Source: Gari tellinella
Lineage: Eukaryota > Mollusca > Bivalvia > Cardiida > Psammobiidae
DNA length: 64,000 nucleotides
NCBI GenBank assembly: GCA_922989275.2
Contig: OV277868.1
Coordinates: forward strand, 55,798,216 to 55,862,215
Direction of reading: 5' to 3'
The stretch's first letter is position 1. Each line of letters opens with the position of its first letter. The notes under the pieces were generated by a model, which saw only the letters and a program-made list of their open reading frames with translations, was not told the origin of the DNA and searched no databases. Position numbers and translations under genes: made by a program. Positions 42,187 through 52,158 of this stretch are shown here, one piece after another.

Positions 42187-42487
42187 TAATTACGGTGAAA
42201 CACATAGGAATCGACCACTCATTAAGGACTATTAAAGTGGTATTTTTAGACAGGCTGCTGCTGAATGTAGAACAAAAGTAATGGAGACTGCCTTATGCAT
42301 TATTCCCCCATTATGCTGTCACCTGCCTTAAAGGCCAACGATGACTTATGTATAGAGATGTTTCACCCTATAATCATCTACATAGATCTACATTACAATG
42401 AAAGTATATGATGGTTGAAATGAAATTGGAAATAAAATAATTATAGAATCCTTAATACATTTTAGCAAAAAAAAAAGTTTTAGGTTG

Positions 42488-42590
42488 ATGCGAGTTTCGA
42501 ACCCACGCCAAATAAAATTTCCCCGATCATATACTCGATTATGGGCCTACGACCTATCCATTACGCTATGTTTCTGATAGCTAATCCGCC
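42488..42590 (-). repeat. tRNA-like sequence, minus strand
   Basis: On the minus strand, CATAGCGTAATGGATAGGTC gives an A-box-like D arm, and GCGTGGGTTCGAAACTCGC gives a B box with an imperfect T-stem. The spacing is longer than in a normal tRNA. Probably a tRNA pseudogene or SINE head. Confidence 0.55.
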
Positions 42591-42919
42591 CATTGTTTAT
42601 ACCTATAACTCAACCTTGTTTTTTAAAAGAATGAGACGAGGATATCCGAAATGCTGATCTCCCTTAAAAATGGACTCGGCGACCCCGTGACACGTCAGAC
42701 CTAGTTGTTTGACTATACTTTCGGTTTGTTATGGTTTTAAACTGCCACTTTTGATGAATTAGGTCTGTCTTTAACATTTCATAGATCAGTTTGGCCCATA
42801 AGAAGGTTGAAACATTATTATTAACCGTTATTGTATTTCGGACATTAAAAAAAGGTCTGAAAACACAATGGGACTTTAACATAGTCTGTTTTAGTTTTTA
42901 AGACACGTGATGCTCAAAG

Positions 42920-43363
42920 CAGAAAGCGATATTTCTGTATGCTTGCGAAACATGGACACTTACTCAGGAGCTTCAGAAAAAGATCATGGCTGTTGAAATG
43001 AGATGTTATAGGCAAATCCTTGGTATCTCATATCTACAGCACATCACAAATGAACACGTCCGCACAACTATCACTCAGCACATAGGCCCTCATGATGATC
43101 TACTCACCATTGTAAAAAAGCGAAAACTTAAATGGTATGGTCATACAACAAGAGCACAGGGCCTAGCCAAAACTATTCTGCAAGGAACAGTGGAGGGGAC
43201 GAGGAAAAGAGGAAGACAGAAGAAAAAATTGTCAGACAACATTGAAGAATAGACAGGGTTGACATTTGCTGAATCACAAGCAGCAGCACACGATCGTGGC
43301 AAATGGTGGAGGCTAGTACACAAGTCTGCAATGAGGTGCCCCAACGGTTCAACACAGAGCTAA
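42920..43363 (+). pseudogene. LINE endonuclease/reverse transcriptase, C-terminal fragment
   Basis: The frame reads LYACETWTL from 42935, then MRCYRQILGISY, HITNEHVR, IGPHDDLLTIVKKRKLKWYG, HTTRAQGLAKTILQGTVEGT and RKRGRQKKKLSDNIEE. A TAG at 43250-43252 replaces the Trp codon usually found in the E-W-T-G motif. The same frame continues TGLTFAESQAAAHDRGKWWR and CPNG to a second stop at 43361-43363. This tail is typical of jockey/I/RTE-like non-LTR retrotransposon proteins, which are widespread in invertebrates. The catalytic RT motifs lie upstream and are absent, so this is a 5'-truncated, inactivated copy. Confidence 0.9.
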
Positions 43364-43384
43364 GGGACCAAGGTATCAAGGATG

Positions 43385-43519
43385 CTCAAAGCAGGTTGAA
43401 AATAAAGCAGAATGCGCCTTAAGGCACATTCTGCTTAACTTTCAGCCTGCTTTAAGCTACCATGTACTGGAGAGAAAAATTCCGAGGATTTAGGAAAAAT
43501 CCGGAGAAATGGCAGCCCT
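43385..43519 (-). mobile_element. Family Q fragment with module-2 hairpin
   Basis: AGCAGGTTGAAAATAAAGCA, GAATGCGCCTTAAGGCACATTC and the mirror to CAGCCTGCTTTAAGC, then AAATCCGGAGAAATGGCAGC and CCTG, the inverted Q end. Lies directly after the LINE tail; the other Q end is missing. Confidence 0.7.
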
Positions 43520-44074
43520 GAGTATAAATGCAGTTAGTGGGAAATAATAGCATTCTACCCATTGTAAATGATGAACAGTTCTTGATGAATAAATATATCT
43601 TCGTCATAGAGGAGAACTTATTGTTCGAGTACATGTATATCAGCTTGCTATAATAGTTCCGTCTGTCCTCTGCTAATTTTCCTATTTAAGATTTTTCGCT
43701 ACAGAAACATAGATACCAGCTTTAATTAGTTCATATCCAGCTCAGAAGCCGAGTAACCCGGAGCCTGAATAGAATCTAAGTTGTTTGCAAGTGCAAATTA
43801 AGCTGCATGTGACTCTAAATCTGTTAAGTAGAAGATAACGTGCATGAAGTAATTTTCATATAGCCAGAGTGTATTAAACCCATTAACTTCAATACTGTCG
43901 TCTGCTGTCAAAATGTGGTCTACAATTAGTTAAAAGAGGCTCGCCACCAAGTTTAGCATTAAAAATAGTAATTTGTAAATATATGTCAAACGCTTATATA
44001 AACGGGTAAGAATTCGTTTAGGATAAGAAATTCTGTTTAAAAAATGCATTTCAAGAAAAACAAATATTATTTGG
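43520..44074. repeat. Spacer with degraded D-type relics
   Basis: TGGGAAATAATAGCATTCTA and CCCATTGTA near 43540-43565, and CCAGCTCAGAAGCCGAGTAA/CCGGAGCCTGAATAG near 43738, are old MITE traces. No genes seen. Confidence 0.45.
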
Positions 44075-44163
44075 CGCTGGTGGGATTAGAATCCGGGACC
44101 CGGCATGTGGGGCAGGAAGCAAAATAGGGCACCCACTTAGACCGCTCGACAAGCCGGACTATT
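44075..44163 (-). repeat. tRNA-like sequence with long variable arm, minus strand
   Basis: On the minus strand the order is GTCCGGCTTGTCGAGCGGTC (acceptor and D arm), GGGTGCCCTATTTTGCTTCC, then GGTCCCGGATTCTAATCCCA (T arm, with a CTAAT loop in place of TTCGAAT) and CCAGCGCC. The layout recalls Leu/Ser-type tRNAs. Mismatches in the T-loop and poor end pairing make it a pseudogene or SINE head. Confidence 0.5.
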
Positions 44164-44466
44164 GACATCTCTGGGATAAATTTAACGTAATTTACTGTGT
44201 AGCGATGGAGAGTATATAATTCGGTCGGGGTTTATGTCCGACCCGTGGTTAATTTCGGTTGCGTCTTTCGATGCTATAGAATAAATATAGGATAAAGCGG
44301 TGGAAAATATCTAAAAAAAATAAGATTTGAAGACTTTTCTTGGGAGTGGTCTTAGACTGATCATATTTTTCTAATGCCAGATGCACGATAATGCTACACA
44401 TTTGGTTTTATTTGAGCAATTTCCTTTATTTTTGTAAATACACCATATGGTTGCCAGTCGCTTTAA

Positions 44467-44673
44467 CTCATTCAACCCTGAAACTTTTCATGGACAATTC
44501 CAATTTCAAAATAAGTCTGGCCCATTTTGACTATTAAGGGTTGATTTTAACAATACATTTCAAAATGACAAGTAGTCTGATCAGGGTCTACACTCTACAC
44601 TGTTTGCAAGTGTAACCATGACAGGTACACAGTATTTAAATGACGAGTACACTCATCGCTAGGGTTGGATGTG
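44467..44673 (+). mobile_element. Family I MITE, complete
   Basis: TTAA at 44463-44466 and 44674-44677. Ends CTCATTCAACCCTGAAAC and CTAGGGTTGGATGTG. Half of the hairpin is left: AGTCTGATCAGGGTCTACAC, CACTGTTTGCAAG. 207 bp. Confidence 0.82.
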
Positions 44674-44790
44674 TTAACGCACTCTTATCAGGAGCATTGT
44701 ATATATCCGTAACGTATTATGTATTTGCAGTTATTTTGTGATATTTATGTATTTTTACAAGTCATGAAGTATAGTTTTTATTGCCTTCAA

Positions 44791-45568
44791 TTAAGAAATG
44801 AATTGATTTTTTCGGCGTTCAAGCGAAATGAACGACAGAAAATTATCGGCAAATACCATGAATCGCGCTGGCGATTCATGGTAAATTTGCCGATAATTTT
44901 CTGTCGTTCATTTCGCTTGAACGTCGAAAAAAATCTGTTCATTTCTTATATTTACAATGTATTTACTGTAATTTCTAATATTGTATTAACATTTTGTAAG
45001 TATGAATGTATGTATGTTTAAATCATCTTAGATGTTGATAACACGAAAATGTGTACTCTATAAGGAACAGCCATGACCGACTTACTGTTCGAAAAAAGCT
45101 GCGTACATTCGAAAGCAAGAACAAAAAGTCCCATTGTTTACATTCCAAGTCAACAACTTGACAGTTTGGCGCGAAAATTGCCTATTTTTGACGACATTGG
45201 AAGTGACGTCATTTTAAAGTAGGATAAATATATCGAGGTTTTTTGTCATAAAGAAACGCAGATAGCCGCTGTTTAGAAGGTATGTGATTTTTCTTGCAAT
45301 TTATCTCGTTAAAAAAGAAGAAATTTAGTCGGGTATCATGGTTTTCACTTATAGGAAGGCATAGATCTGTTACATGATGTGTAAGACACCCGCCAAATGT
45401 TTGCTGTTCCAAGTTCCAAAGATTAATTCACGACTGAAATCTGCATATGCCCGCCTCCCCTTCGAAACTTATCAACAAGTCCCGCCATCTCGAAAAGTGG
45501 TGTTTATACGAAATGAACACCCGTTTTGTCAATGGAATTGAATGGGGCGATTGTAAATATTAGCCGTC
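44791..45568 (+). mobile_element. Repeat L, copy 1, with palindromic head
   Basis: The first 160 bp (44791-44950) are a palindrome: TAAGAAATGAATTGATTTTT, TCGGCGTTCAAGCGAAATGA, ACGACAGAAAATTATCGGCA and mirror around CATGAATCGCGCTGGCGATTC. The remainder, with GTTGATAACACG, CTATAAGGAACAGCCATGAC and CTTGACAGTTTGGCGCGAAA, matches 52450-53014. Nearly the same short frame reads on the minus strand in both copies (CLPIS...DTRLNFFFFNEI), but it is too short and degraded to call a gene. The superfamily is unknown. Confidence 0.75.
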
Positions 45569-45589
45569 ACTGCAACACTTTGTTGCTGT

Positions 45590-45826
45590 AGTGTGGATAA
45601 GACGTTATCCTTTTCAGTTTAATCGCGAACGAAACGCAAACGCATTTCAATATAAAGGTAGGATATGTCCATTTTAGAAATTTCTAACGATTCTTTTAAA
45701 TTTGAGTTGCAATCGACTTGGAGCGTCATCTGATCTGGCTCCAGAATGTTTGCAATGCCGGAATATTGACATAATTGCTTTAGCATAAACGTGCTTATGA
45801 GAAAGAATAATGTCGTCTCCACTGCT
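45590..45826 (+). mobile_element. Family D MITE, degraded
   Basis: TAGTGTGGATAAGACGTTAT, CGAACGAAACGCAAACGCAT, GCGTCATCTGATCTGGCTCC, then GCTTTAGCATAAACGTGCTT and TGTCGTCTCCACTG. Half of the hairpin is lost. Confidence 0.72.
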
Positions 45827-45931
45827 ATATATTTAACTTCTAAAATACTAAACTATATTTTCGATATATGTTTGAGTGTTTCTTGACACAGTTCGAACTA
45901 AGAAGAACGTAAATTCGTTGTTATTCTCACG

Positions 45932-46412
45932 TAAAGTGGGGAAAACGATATTATAAACGCGTTTACGCTAAAACTATTATTTCCATTGCAAATAGTTTGG
46001 AGCCAGATCAGACGCCGGGTAAACCGGCGTCTGATCAGGCTCCAAATTATTTGCCGCCCAGATTTAAATAGGTACATGTAGTTAGAAATAAAAGAGAATC
46101 GTCATTTTCTATATTTTCATGCGTTTCGTTTAACTCATTCACACGTGAAACTTTTAATGGACAATTTCAATATCCAATCTAATTTAGTCCATTTTTACTA
46201 TATAAATTGGATTTCAATAATATATATTAAAATACCGTAACAAACAGTGCTGACCCAGATCAGAGGGCTCCTGCAGGAGCCCTCTGATCAGGGTCTGCAC
46301 TGTTTGCATAGGACAAGTGTTCTCTTCACAGGTATACTGTTTGTTAATGACGAATATACTCGTCTCTAGGGTTGAATGTGTAAAACGCGAAAGAATAACG
46401 TCGACGCCACTG
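45932..46412 (-). mobile_element. Family D MITE split by family I
   Basis: Left AAAGTGGGGAAAACGATATT, AAACGCGTTTACGC and the full hairpin (AGATCAGACGCCGGGTAAAC). The right end ACGCGAAAGAATAACGTCGA, CGCCACTG lies beyond the family I element 46134-46380, which entered at the TTTAA of the D element. Confidence 0.8.
46134..46380 (+). mobile_element. Family I MITE with perfect hairpin, nested in D
   Basis: TTAA before (46130-46133), GTAAA after. Ends CTCATTCACACGTGAAAC and CTAGGGTTGAATGTG. Core AACAGTGCTGACCCAGATCA, GAGGGCTCC, TGCA, GGAGCCCTC and TGATCAGGGTCTGCACTGTT. Then GGACAAGTGTTCTCTTCACA. 247 bp. Confidence 0.85.
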
Positions 46413-46835
46413 TATAAGTAGAGACTGAGACAGACCATGGCACGATGGAATATGCTTTTGGCGATGAAATGTCTCGGATAGAGGGCTCTTCTCGATGTTA
46501 AAAAATAACATTCACAATCTGGGGTAATATGTACATGCATATTATATGATATAATGGTAGTATAAGATTTATTACATTCTGAATTATTTAGATTTAACAG
46601 TCTCAGAATATTCCATGGATAACATGGACATTGTTTTACGGGGACGGTTGCCGTGGTAACGGATTTTTAGAGTGGAAATTCAAGGTTTAAACATTACAAT
46701 AAGGTGCCTTAAGATGATGAACGTCCGTTTTGTGACTCATGGCTTACTACCGAAGTAAACGACGTCTGTATTTTCACCATATTTATCCGTTTGTTCTTTT
46801 CTTTCTTACTTACTTCCTCTGTCTCTTTCTGTCTT

Positions 46836-46845
<10 letters not shown>
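46413..46845. other. No clear feature
   Basis: Unclassified sequence. TTCCATGGATAACATGGACA and GGTTGCCGTGGTAACGG near 46615-46665 contain short palindromes only. Confidence 0.4.
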
Positions 46846-46893
<48 letters not shown>

Positions 46894-46904
46894 TCTCTCT
46901 CTCC
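46838..46904. repeat. (TC)n microsatellite
   Basis: A CT/TC tract with a few GT and CC interruptions. The Leu/Ser-rich open frame here is an artefact. Confidence 0.95.
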
Positions 46905-47059
46905 CATTGTATATTAATTTTGTATGTCGCTCTTTCCGTGACATGAAGTCTATGTGACTATCTTTTTCCTGGGCCTGCCTATCTCCGTAATATTCTGTTT
47001 CCGTGACTTTCTTTCGGTCTTTATATAGAATTTTTTACTGCTAATAAACGTCACGTAAA

Positions 47060-47258
47060 GCTTCACTGCTAAGACATCATCTGGTTTAGCGAATGTCGTC
47101 TGCTTTTGGTTCTCAAATTCAAATTTAAGGTAAATTGACTGGAGTAATATGGTATTAATGAGTGTCAAACAGTTTGAATCCTGATCAGACGCCGCGTCAC
47201 GTTTGGATCCAAACGGTTAGTAAATAACTATTGTACTCGGGGTGAAGCAGCCAAAGGG
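47060..47258 (-). mobile_element. Family A MITE, inverted
   Basis: CTTCACTGCTAAGACATCAT, AATGTCGTCTGCTTTTGG, then GTGTCAAACAGTTTGAATCC and CAGACGCCGCGTCACG with most of the second stem deleted. Ends CTCGGGGTGAAGCAGCCAAA and GGG before TTAT. Confidence 0.75.
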
Positions 47259-47403
47259 TTATTATCACGCGTGTTAAACAATTAGCACACGTATTAAAAA
47301 GACTGTTACATGTAATTCATCAGACGCTGATATTCTAGGCGTCTGATCAGGAGCGAATATGTTTGCAAATGCCTGACAATTCAAAATAACCAGGAAATAG
47401 ATA

Positions 47404-47649
47404 CAGTGGAGAATCTGTTATTCTTTCCCGTTTAAACGCAAACGTACGCAAACGCAAAGCACTAAAACGTAGAAAAGAACATCTTTTGGACAATTCTGAT
47501 AATTCTTGTTTATCTTGGTGGCAAACAGTTTGGAGCCTGATCAGACGCCGGGTTACCCGGCGACTGATCTGGCTCCAAACTGTTTGCACTGCAAATAATA
47601 GTTTTAGCGTAAACGCGTTTATTGGGAAAGAATAACAGATTCTCCACTG
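47404..47649 (+). mobile_element. Family D MITE, complete
   Basis: 246 bp, TA at 47402-47403 and 47650-47651. Ends CAGTGGAGAATCTG/CAGATTCTCCACTG. The hairpin has one mismatch (CGGCGACTGATC). Nearly identical to 2969-3214 and 29681-29926. A degraded module-1 stem (CAGACGCTGATATTCTAGGC) lies just upstream at about 47321. Confidence 0.93.
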
Positions 47650-47748
47650 TATGTACTTAGACTCTAATTAGACTTTGTCATTTCCAGTCACTGTCAGATG
47701 CATTTCCCGATAGTATATTTAATTGACATGGTGAGGTGACTAGTTATA

Positions 47749-48053
47749 CAGTGTTCCTTCCCTACAACGGCCCTTCCAAGAAAGACTCCCTCCTTACAAC
47801 GGCACTTGCCGCAGTTCCCTACACTTATGGCCAATCTATTTACGGTTGCAATGTCATCTGCTTAATATTGTTGTCTGCTGTTTTTCTCAACGTTACCTTT
47901 TGAAAGGAAAAAAAACTTTATGACGCGTGACAAAATACCGCGGCGTCTGATCTGGATTCAGGCTGTTTGCAAATGTCCATCCCTATAACGACTCCCAAAC
48001 AACGCACACAATTGCTGTCTCCCGTTGGGTGTCTTTGTAGAGAGGGAGCGCTG
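47749..48053 (-). mobile_element. Family E MITE, complete ends
   Basis: Ends CAGTGTTCCTTCCCTACAAC and TAGAGAGGGAGCGCTG with TA on both sides. The hairpin is half lost (CCGCGGCGTCTGATCTGG, ATTCAGGCTGTTTGC). 305 bp. Confidence 0.85.
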
Positions 48054-48270
48054 TATGAGCACATTTGTCTCGGAACACATTTGTCTCAAGATGTGTTACC
48101 GATGTGCTCGTAAACACTCATATTTGCGACAAATTGGAAATGAGACAAATGTGTTCGACACACATAAGAAAGGACACTCGAAGCACATTTGTCTCACATA
48201 ATATCATAAATTCTTACCGAATATTTAGCACAGTCAGACAGCACTGGTGATGCAACGGCTCAAATAATAC
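48054..48270. repeat. Cluster of CACATTTGTCTC motifs
   Basis: CACATTTGTCTC occurs at about 48060, 48077 and 48182, with the inverted GAGACAAATGTG near 48141. The same motif pair frames the palindrome at 51022-51190. Probably an unnamed inverted-repeat element. Confidence 0.6.
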
Positions 48271-48708
48271 AAGAAAATGGCACAAAGTCCTTTCCAACAC
48301 AAAGGCCAATGATATCGAAAAGGATGATGTGCAAAAGAAATGCGATGTAGATTACATAAAACAGTCTTGGAAAAAACGATCTATGATGCATAAAAAGACA
48401 CTATGATGTCCGCGGTTACCGTTACCGTTACACATACAAATACAAATTATTAAATAATTACTTAAGTGATTCCTCATTAAGAGTTGTTTTAGAAAGGACA
48501 CTTGGGCATTTCAGACTACTGTTTAGGATAATGAACTTCGTACTAGCACACCTCCACATTAGCTCCCATGTTACATGAGTCACAGTCCAATACCCGTAAG
48601 TGTCAGACGTCTTTCGAGCACTGTTGGCCGAAACAGTAGATTGCTGCTCATAAGATTCAAGAAACGGGAAATGGTTTACTGCTTGTGTTTTTTTCTTAGA
48701 TTGTGTTG
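48271..48708. other. No feature seen
   Basis: Unique-looking sequence. The 93-codon minus-strand frame overlapping the E end has no recognisable motif. Confidence 0.4.
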
Positions 48709-48710
48709 TA

Positions 48711-49058
48711 CAGCGCTCCCTCTCTACAACGACATCCACTGGGAGACCAAAAGTATGTGCGTTGTTCAGAGGGAGTCGTTGTAGAGAGGGAAATTGACTA
48801 ACATTTGCAAACAGCTTGAATCCAGATCAGACGCCGCGTAACGCGGCGTCTGATCTGGATTCAAGCTGTGTGTCACCCGTCATTATATCTATTCCATCAA
48901 AATGTAATTTTGAGAAAAAAAAGCAGACGACAATTTGAAGCAGATGATATTTCAGCAGTAAAAGTGTTAAACATTTTGTCTTGTTTGGGGAACAGCCGTA
49001 AGGGACGTTGTAAGGAGGGAGTCGTTGTTGGGAGGGCCGTTGTAGAGAGGGAGCACTG
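48711..49058 (+). mobile_element. Family E MITE, complete reference copy
   Basis: TA at 48709-48710 and 49059-49060. Starts CAGCGCTCCCTCTCTACAAC and ends TAGAGAGGGAGCACTG; the TIR word GAGGGAGTCGTTGTAGAGAG recurs inside each end. Perfect hairpin GACGCCGCGTAACGCGGCGTC flanked by GAATCCAGATCA/TGATCTGGATTC. The right half AAAGCAGACGACAATTTG, GCAGATGATATTTCAGCAGT and AAAAGTGTTAAAC parallels family A's right half. 348 bp. Confidence 0.92.
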
Positions 49059-49129
49059 TATTCGTTATTTTTTTAAATAAAGGGTTGTTTTAGGTAATGT
49101 TTGACTGCAACTGTCGTATCAAAAAAATA

Positions 49130-50070
49130 TGATTTTTTGCCCAGTGCATTGCCATTTTGGCTTACCAGATCACAAAGTGCTCAAGGTAAGCTTTTGTGAT
49201 ACCCATTCTGTGCGTCGTCCGTATGTCCGTCCGTCTGTCCTTCAACAATTGCAAACAACTGCTCAGGGTAGCCAAAATTATTCAGAAGCATCAGTAGGGT
49301 GGGGAATGAAACTTTGTTAATAGAAAATGGATGAGATAAGTTGTCTGGTTGCCATGGCAACCGTGCAAGACAACTAGAAAACCCGTCTTCTACCAATTTA
49401 CTGGTCAATTTTCAATTTGGTTTTGACCAAGATGTTTTAATCAATATACATGTACTTTGAAAGTTGTTCAAAGAATTTTGATCCGTCTAAGACATGGCCG
49501 CCAGTGAGCGTGGTTAATTTCCGTTTTCGGAAATATGGAATTAAAACTTTAGAACCATATAGAAGTTGTAGTTTTGGTGGTATTTTTATGCGATTTGGTC
49601 ATTATCATATCCTTGATAATATTTATGTCATACATGAATATAGGTTATGTAGGATCATAAAGTAGCCGTAAGTTCAATTTCAAAATAAAAGCTTTTGTCC
49701 ACTCCATTGGCCATATTTTCTGGCCAATCGTATTGTAACTTACTTAGAATGACCAACTACACAAAAGCTAGGTAATGTATGGATATGGGTTACATAGGAT
49801 TCAAAGTAGGATAGTAGGTCAAAACATAGAAAAACTCCTATATATTTAGCCGCTAAATCTTAAACCTTTCTCAAAATGACCATGCACGTTGATGAAATCT
49901 AGACATGGTAATAATATGGATTAGATGGAGTCAAAGAGTGGGTCAGTAGTAGGTCAAATTGTAGAAACAACTTTAGAGTTCTCTAGGGTCCACATTTTCT
50001 GACTTAGATTCATTAAATTTCATTTCTGTGGTGAACGCATCAGGGACTCATTGCCCTTGTTTTTCGACTT
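49130..50070 (+). repeat. Long interspersed repeat, mollusc type
   Basis: Begins near GCCATTTTGGCTTACCAGAT and GTGCTCAAGGTAAGCTTTTG, followed by GTCCGTATGTCCGTCCGTCT. It continues with 'TAGGTCAA(A/T)' blocks and ends near GACTCATTGCCCTTG. The 'AAGGT(A/G)AGCTTTTGTGAT ... GTCCGTCCGTC' opening is a common dispersed repeat in bivalve genomes (from memory of the family type, not a search). No coding sequence is recognised. Confidence 0.5.
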
Positions 50071-50655
50071 GGTTTTGATGTGTTCAGTAAACATTAAGTT
50101 AAATGTACCCATTTTATACCATATTTAATGTGCAAGATGTTTACGTTTTCATGTTTAAACAAGATACAATAATATTATGGCTGTTTTGTCAATATTCTCT
50201 ACGTCCGTTTGCCACAGCACGACCCTAACTTTTTAAATGTGTTGGACTACAATAAAGACAAGGGTCAGTTTTTAAAGTGTGTTAGATGAGAACTATCGCA
50301 CTTTTTATGTTAGTTTTTGCATGTAGAAACAGTTTTACAATGTAGTTTTTAAATATATACAGCGCGTAGTGTTTATACCTAGTTGGACACTAAAACTTTT
50401 TGCTTTCATTTGTGTATCAACATAAAATCTTTACCAAATTTTAAACAAACGAAACGTTGCTAAGTATTGTTTAGAACCACCAAACGTAATTTATATGATT
50501 CATTAAAATTACTTTAATAATTATTCCTATCCGTATACCACATGGCTACCACTTATAATTGTTCTGTGTTTTCTGTATTGATAAATAGCCTTTTACGTCA
50601 CTTCCTGTCTATCAGAAACGTCAAAATATCCCTGCCTCTGCATAACAATCATATA
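50071..50655. other. No feature seen
   Basis: AT-rich sequence with no element ends or genes recognised. Confidence 0.4.
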
Positions 50656-50659
50656 TTAA

Positions 50660-50865
50660 CCCTTAGCCTGCCAGGCACAACTATAGCTCCATATGCAAAC
50701 AGCTTGGATCCGGATGAGACGCCGAGTAACTCGGCATCTCATCCGGATTCAAGCTGTTTGACACTCGGACAACATTTTCAGCAATTTTGAGCAACTTTGA
50801 AGCACTTTGAAACTTGAAGCAGACGAGAAATATAGCAGACGACAATTTATTTGGCGGGCTAAGGG
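50660..50865 (+). mobile_element. Family A MITE with distinct ends, complete
   Basis: TTAA at 50656-50659 and 50866-50869. Ends CCCTTAGCCTGCC and GGCGGGCTAAGGG are perfect inverted copies. Hairpin GATGAGACGCCGAGTAAC/CTCGGCATCTCATCCGG. Downstream GCAGACGAGAAATATAGCAG and ACGACAATTTATT. 206 bp. The ends differ from the CCCTTTCACTGCC subtype, so A has at least two subfamilies. Confidence 0.9.
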
Positions 50866-51021
50866 TTAACTGAAATAACATCCCGTTCTGCATATCTCAG
50901 ATTTCATTAAAAATTTTTATCAAACTCATTGATATCACTTGACATGAGGTAAAGAAGCGAATCTCGATTTTAATATCTTGGAAAAATATGTGTCAAAAGT
51001 GCTTCTATTTCATAAAAATAA

Positions 51022-51190
51022 CGTGAGACAAATGTGCTTTGATGTCCCTTAGACATTTTGATCGGAGCATATTTGTCACACAAATGTGTTTTTTCGGTAA
51101 GACCGATGCGGTCCAATTTGTCTCACGTGAGACAAGTGCGACCGCATCGGTCTTACGTAGGACAAATGTGTTCCGAGACAAAAGTGCTTC
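51022..51190. repeat. Palindrome framed by GAGACAAATGTG motifs
   Basis: TAAGACCGATGCGGTCCAAT, TTGTCTCACG is mirrored by CGTGAGACAAGTGCGACCGC, ATCGGTCTTA. Outer motifs GTGAGACAAATGTGCTTTG and CCGAGACAAAAGTGCTTC suggest inverted ends of one element of about 170 bp. Confidence 0.72.
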
Positions 51191-51314
51191 TACAGAGCGC
51201 TGTACTACATTATCAACACGTTTGAATTAGAGATGTGTCACTTTCGTACAGACTAATTCAATTGTTTATCGCCTGAAGTTAATTCCTACGATCCATTACT
51301 CTGCTTAGCATGGC

Positions 51315-51566
51315 TTTATTGGATTTTGCAAACAACTTTGATCCTGATCAGATGCCAGGTAACACTGCGTCTGATAAGGATAAAAACTAAACTGTTTGGC
51401 TGTATCACCATTTGTGTCTCGGTCCAGCAAATGTTAAGAAAAAGTTTCTTATACTTTTGCAGACGACAATTTTGAAACAGACGGTATATTGAAGTGTAAT
51501 CAGCGGCAAGTATTGTTGTAAGGAGGGAATCGTTGTTCAGCGGGCCGTTGTTGGGAGGGAGCACTG
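51315..51566 (+). mobile_element. Family E MITE, left end lost
   Basis: Degraded core CAACTTTGATCCTGATCAGA/TGCGTCTGATAAGG, then TGCAGACGACAATTTTG and the right end GGCCGTTGTTGGGAGGGAGC, ACTG. Confidence 0.75.
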
Positions 51567-51580
51567 CATCGTGTACACCA

Positions 51581-51823
51581 GGGGCCCGTTTTACTAAACT
51601 ACTTACGCAACTTTTTTGCGTAAGTCAAAGTTTTAAATTTTAATTTATATTTTTTATTATCACTTGCTACCAACAGCAAATAGCCAGATCAGAGGACGCG
51701 CTTTTAGCGCGTCCTCTGATCTTGCTATTTGTTGTTTGCAAACGTTTATGATCGAAAAACAAGAGTTAAACGATTTTGACTTACGCAAAAATTGTGCGTA
51801 AGTTGTTTAGTAAAACGGGCCCC
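51581..51823. mobile_element. Family J MITE, complete
   Basis: Ends GGGGCCCGTTTTACTAAACT and the inverted copy ending CGGGCCCC (243 bp), with a second inverted pair ACTTACGCAA/TTGCGTAAG just inside. Core AACAGCAAATAGCCAGATCA, GAGGACGCGC, TTTTA, GCGCGTCCTC, TGATCTTGCTATTTG. No certain target duplication. Confidence 0.87.
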
Positions 51824-52155
51824 TGCCGTGCTGCTATTTAAAGCCATGTTCATGTCAGTATAATTATAACCAATCGCTAACGCTGAATTTCTAGTGTGAT
51901 TCTTACAGCCCATAAAGACATATATTTTTCAACCAATCATGTTAGTCGTCACTTTTCCTTGGTCTTGTCTTGTTCGTGTTATGTTACATTGTTCTGTCCG
52001 ACGTTGGATTAGTACATACGCGTTGCCTATGTGTGTTATCAAATCTGCATGATATGGTGTACTTCTGTCTTATTTAGCTATACATGGTTCTTAATCTTAG
52101 ACAAAGGATCTTTTTCTGTATTACGTTGCGCCTGCATTAAGCATCCGTCTTTACA
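51824..52155. other. No feature seen
   Basis: Unique-looking sequence between the J element and the split D element. Confidence 0.4.
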
Positions 52156-52158
52156 TAC

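Larger units (their letters stand above)
41514..42714. mobile_element. Element S, 1.2 kb with about 48-bp inverted ends
   Basis: Left end AGTCAAACAACTAGGTCTGA, CGTGTC, then GCCGAGTCCATTTTT. The right end is the inverted copy from AAAAATGGACTCGGC to CTAGTTGTTTGACT. The interior holds a tRNA-like sequence (41655-41745), a family P MITE (41995-42186) and a second tRNA-like sequence on the minus strand (42488-42590). No transposase. No flanking duplication could be established. The superfamily is unknown. Confidence 0.78.

Noticed and set aside
44791..45568. Repeat L as a Helitron
   Set aside because: No clear TC start, CTRR end with a 3' hairpin, or A/T insertion site could be confirmed from two copies.
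46739..46957. Leu/Ser-rich frame suggesting a membrane protein
   Set aside because: Produced by the TC microsatellite.
49130..50070. Interspersed repeat as a conserved coding exon
   Set aside because: Frames are short and interrupted, and the GTCCGTCCGTC opening is repeat-like.
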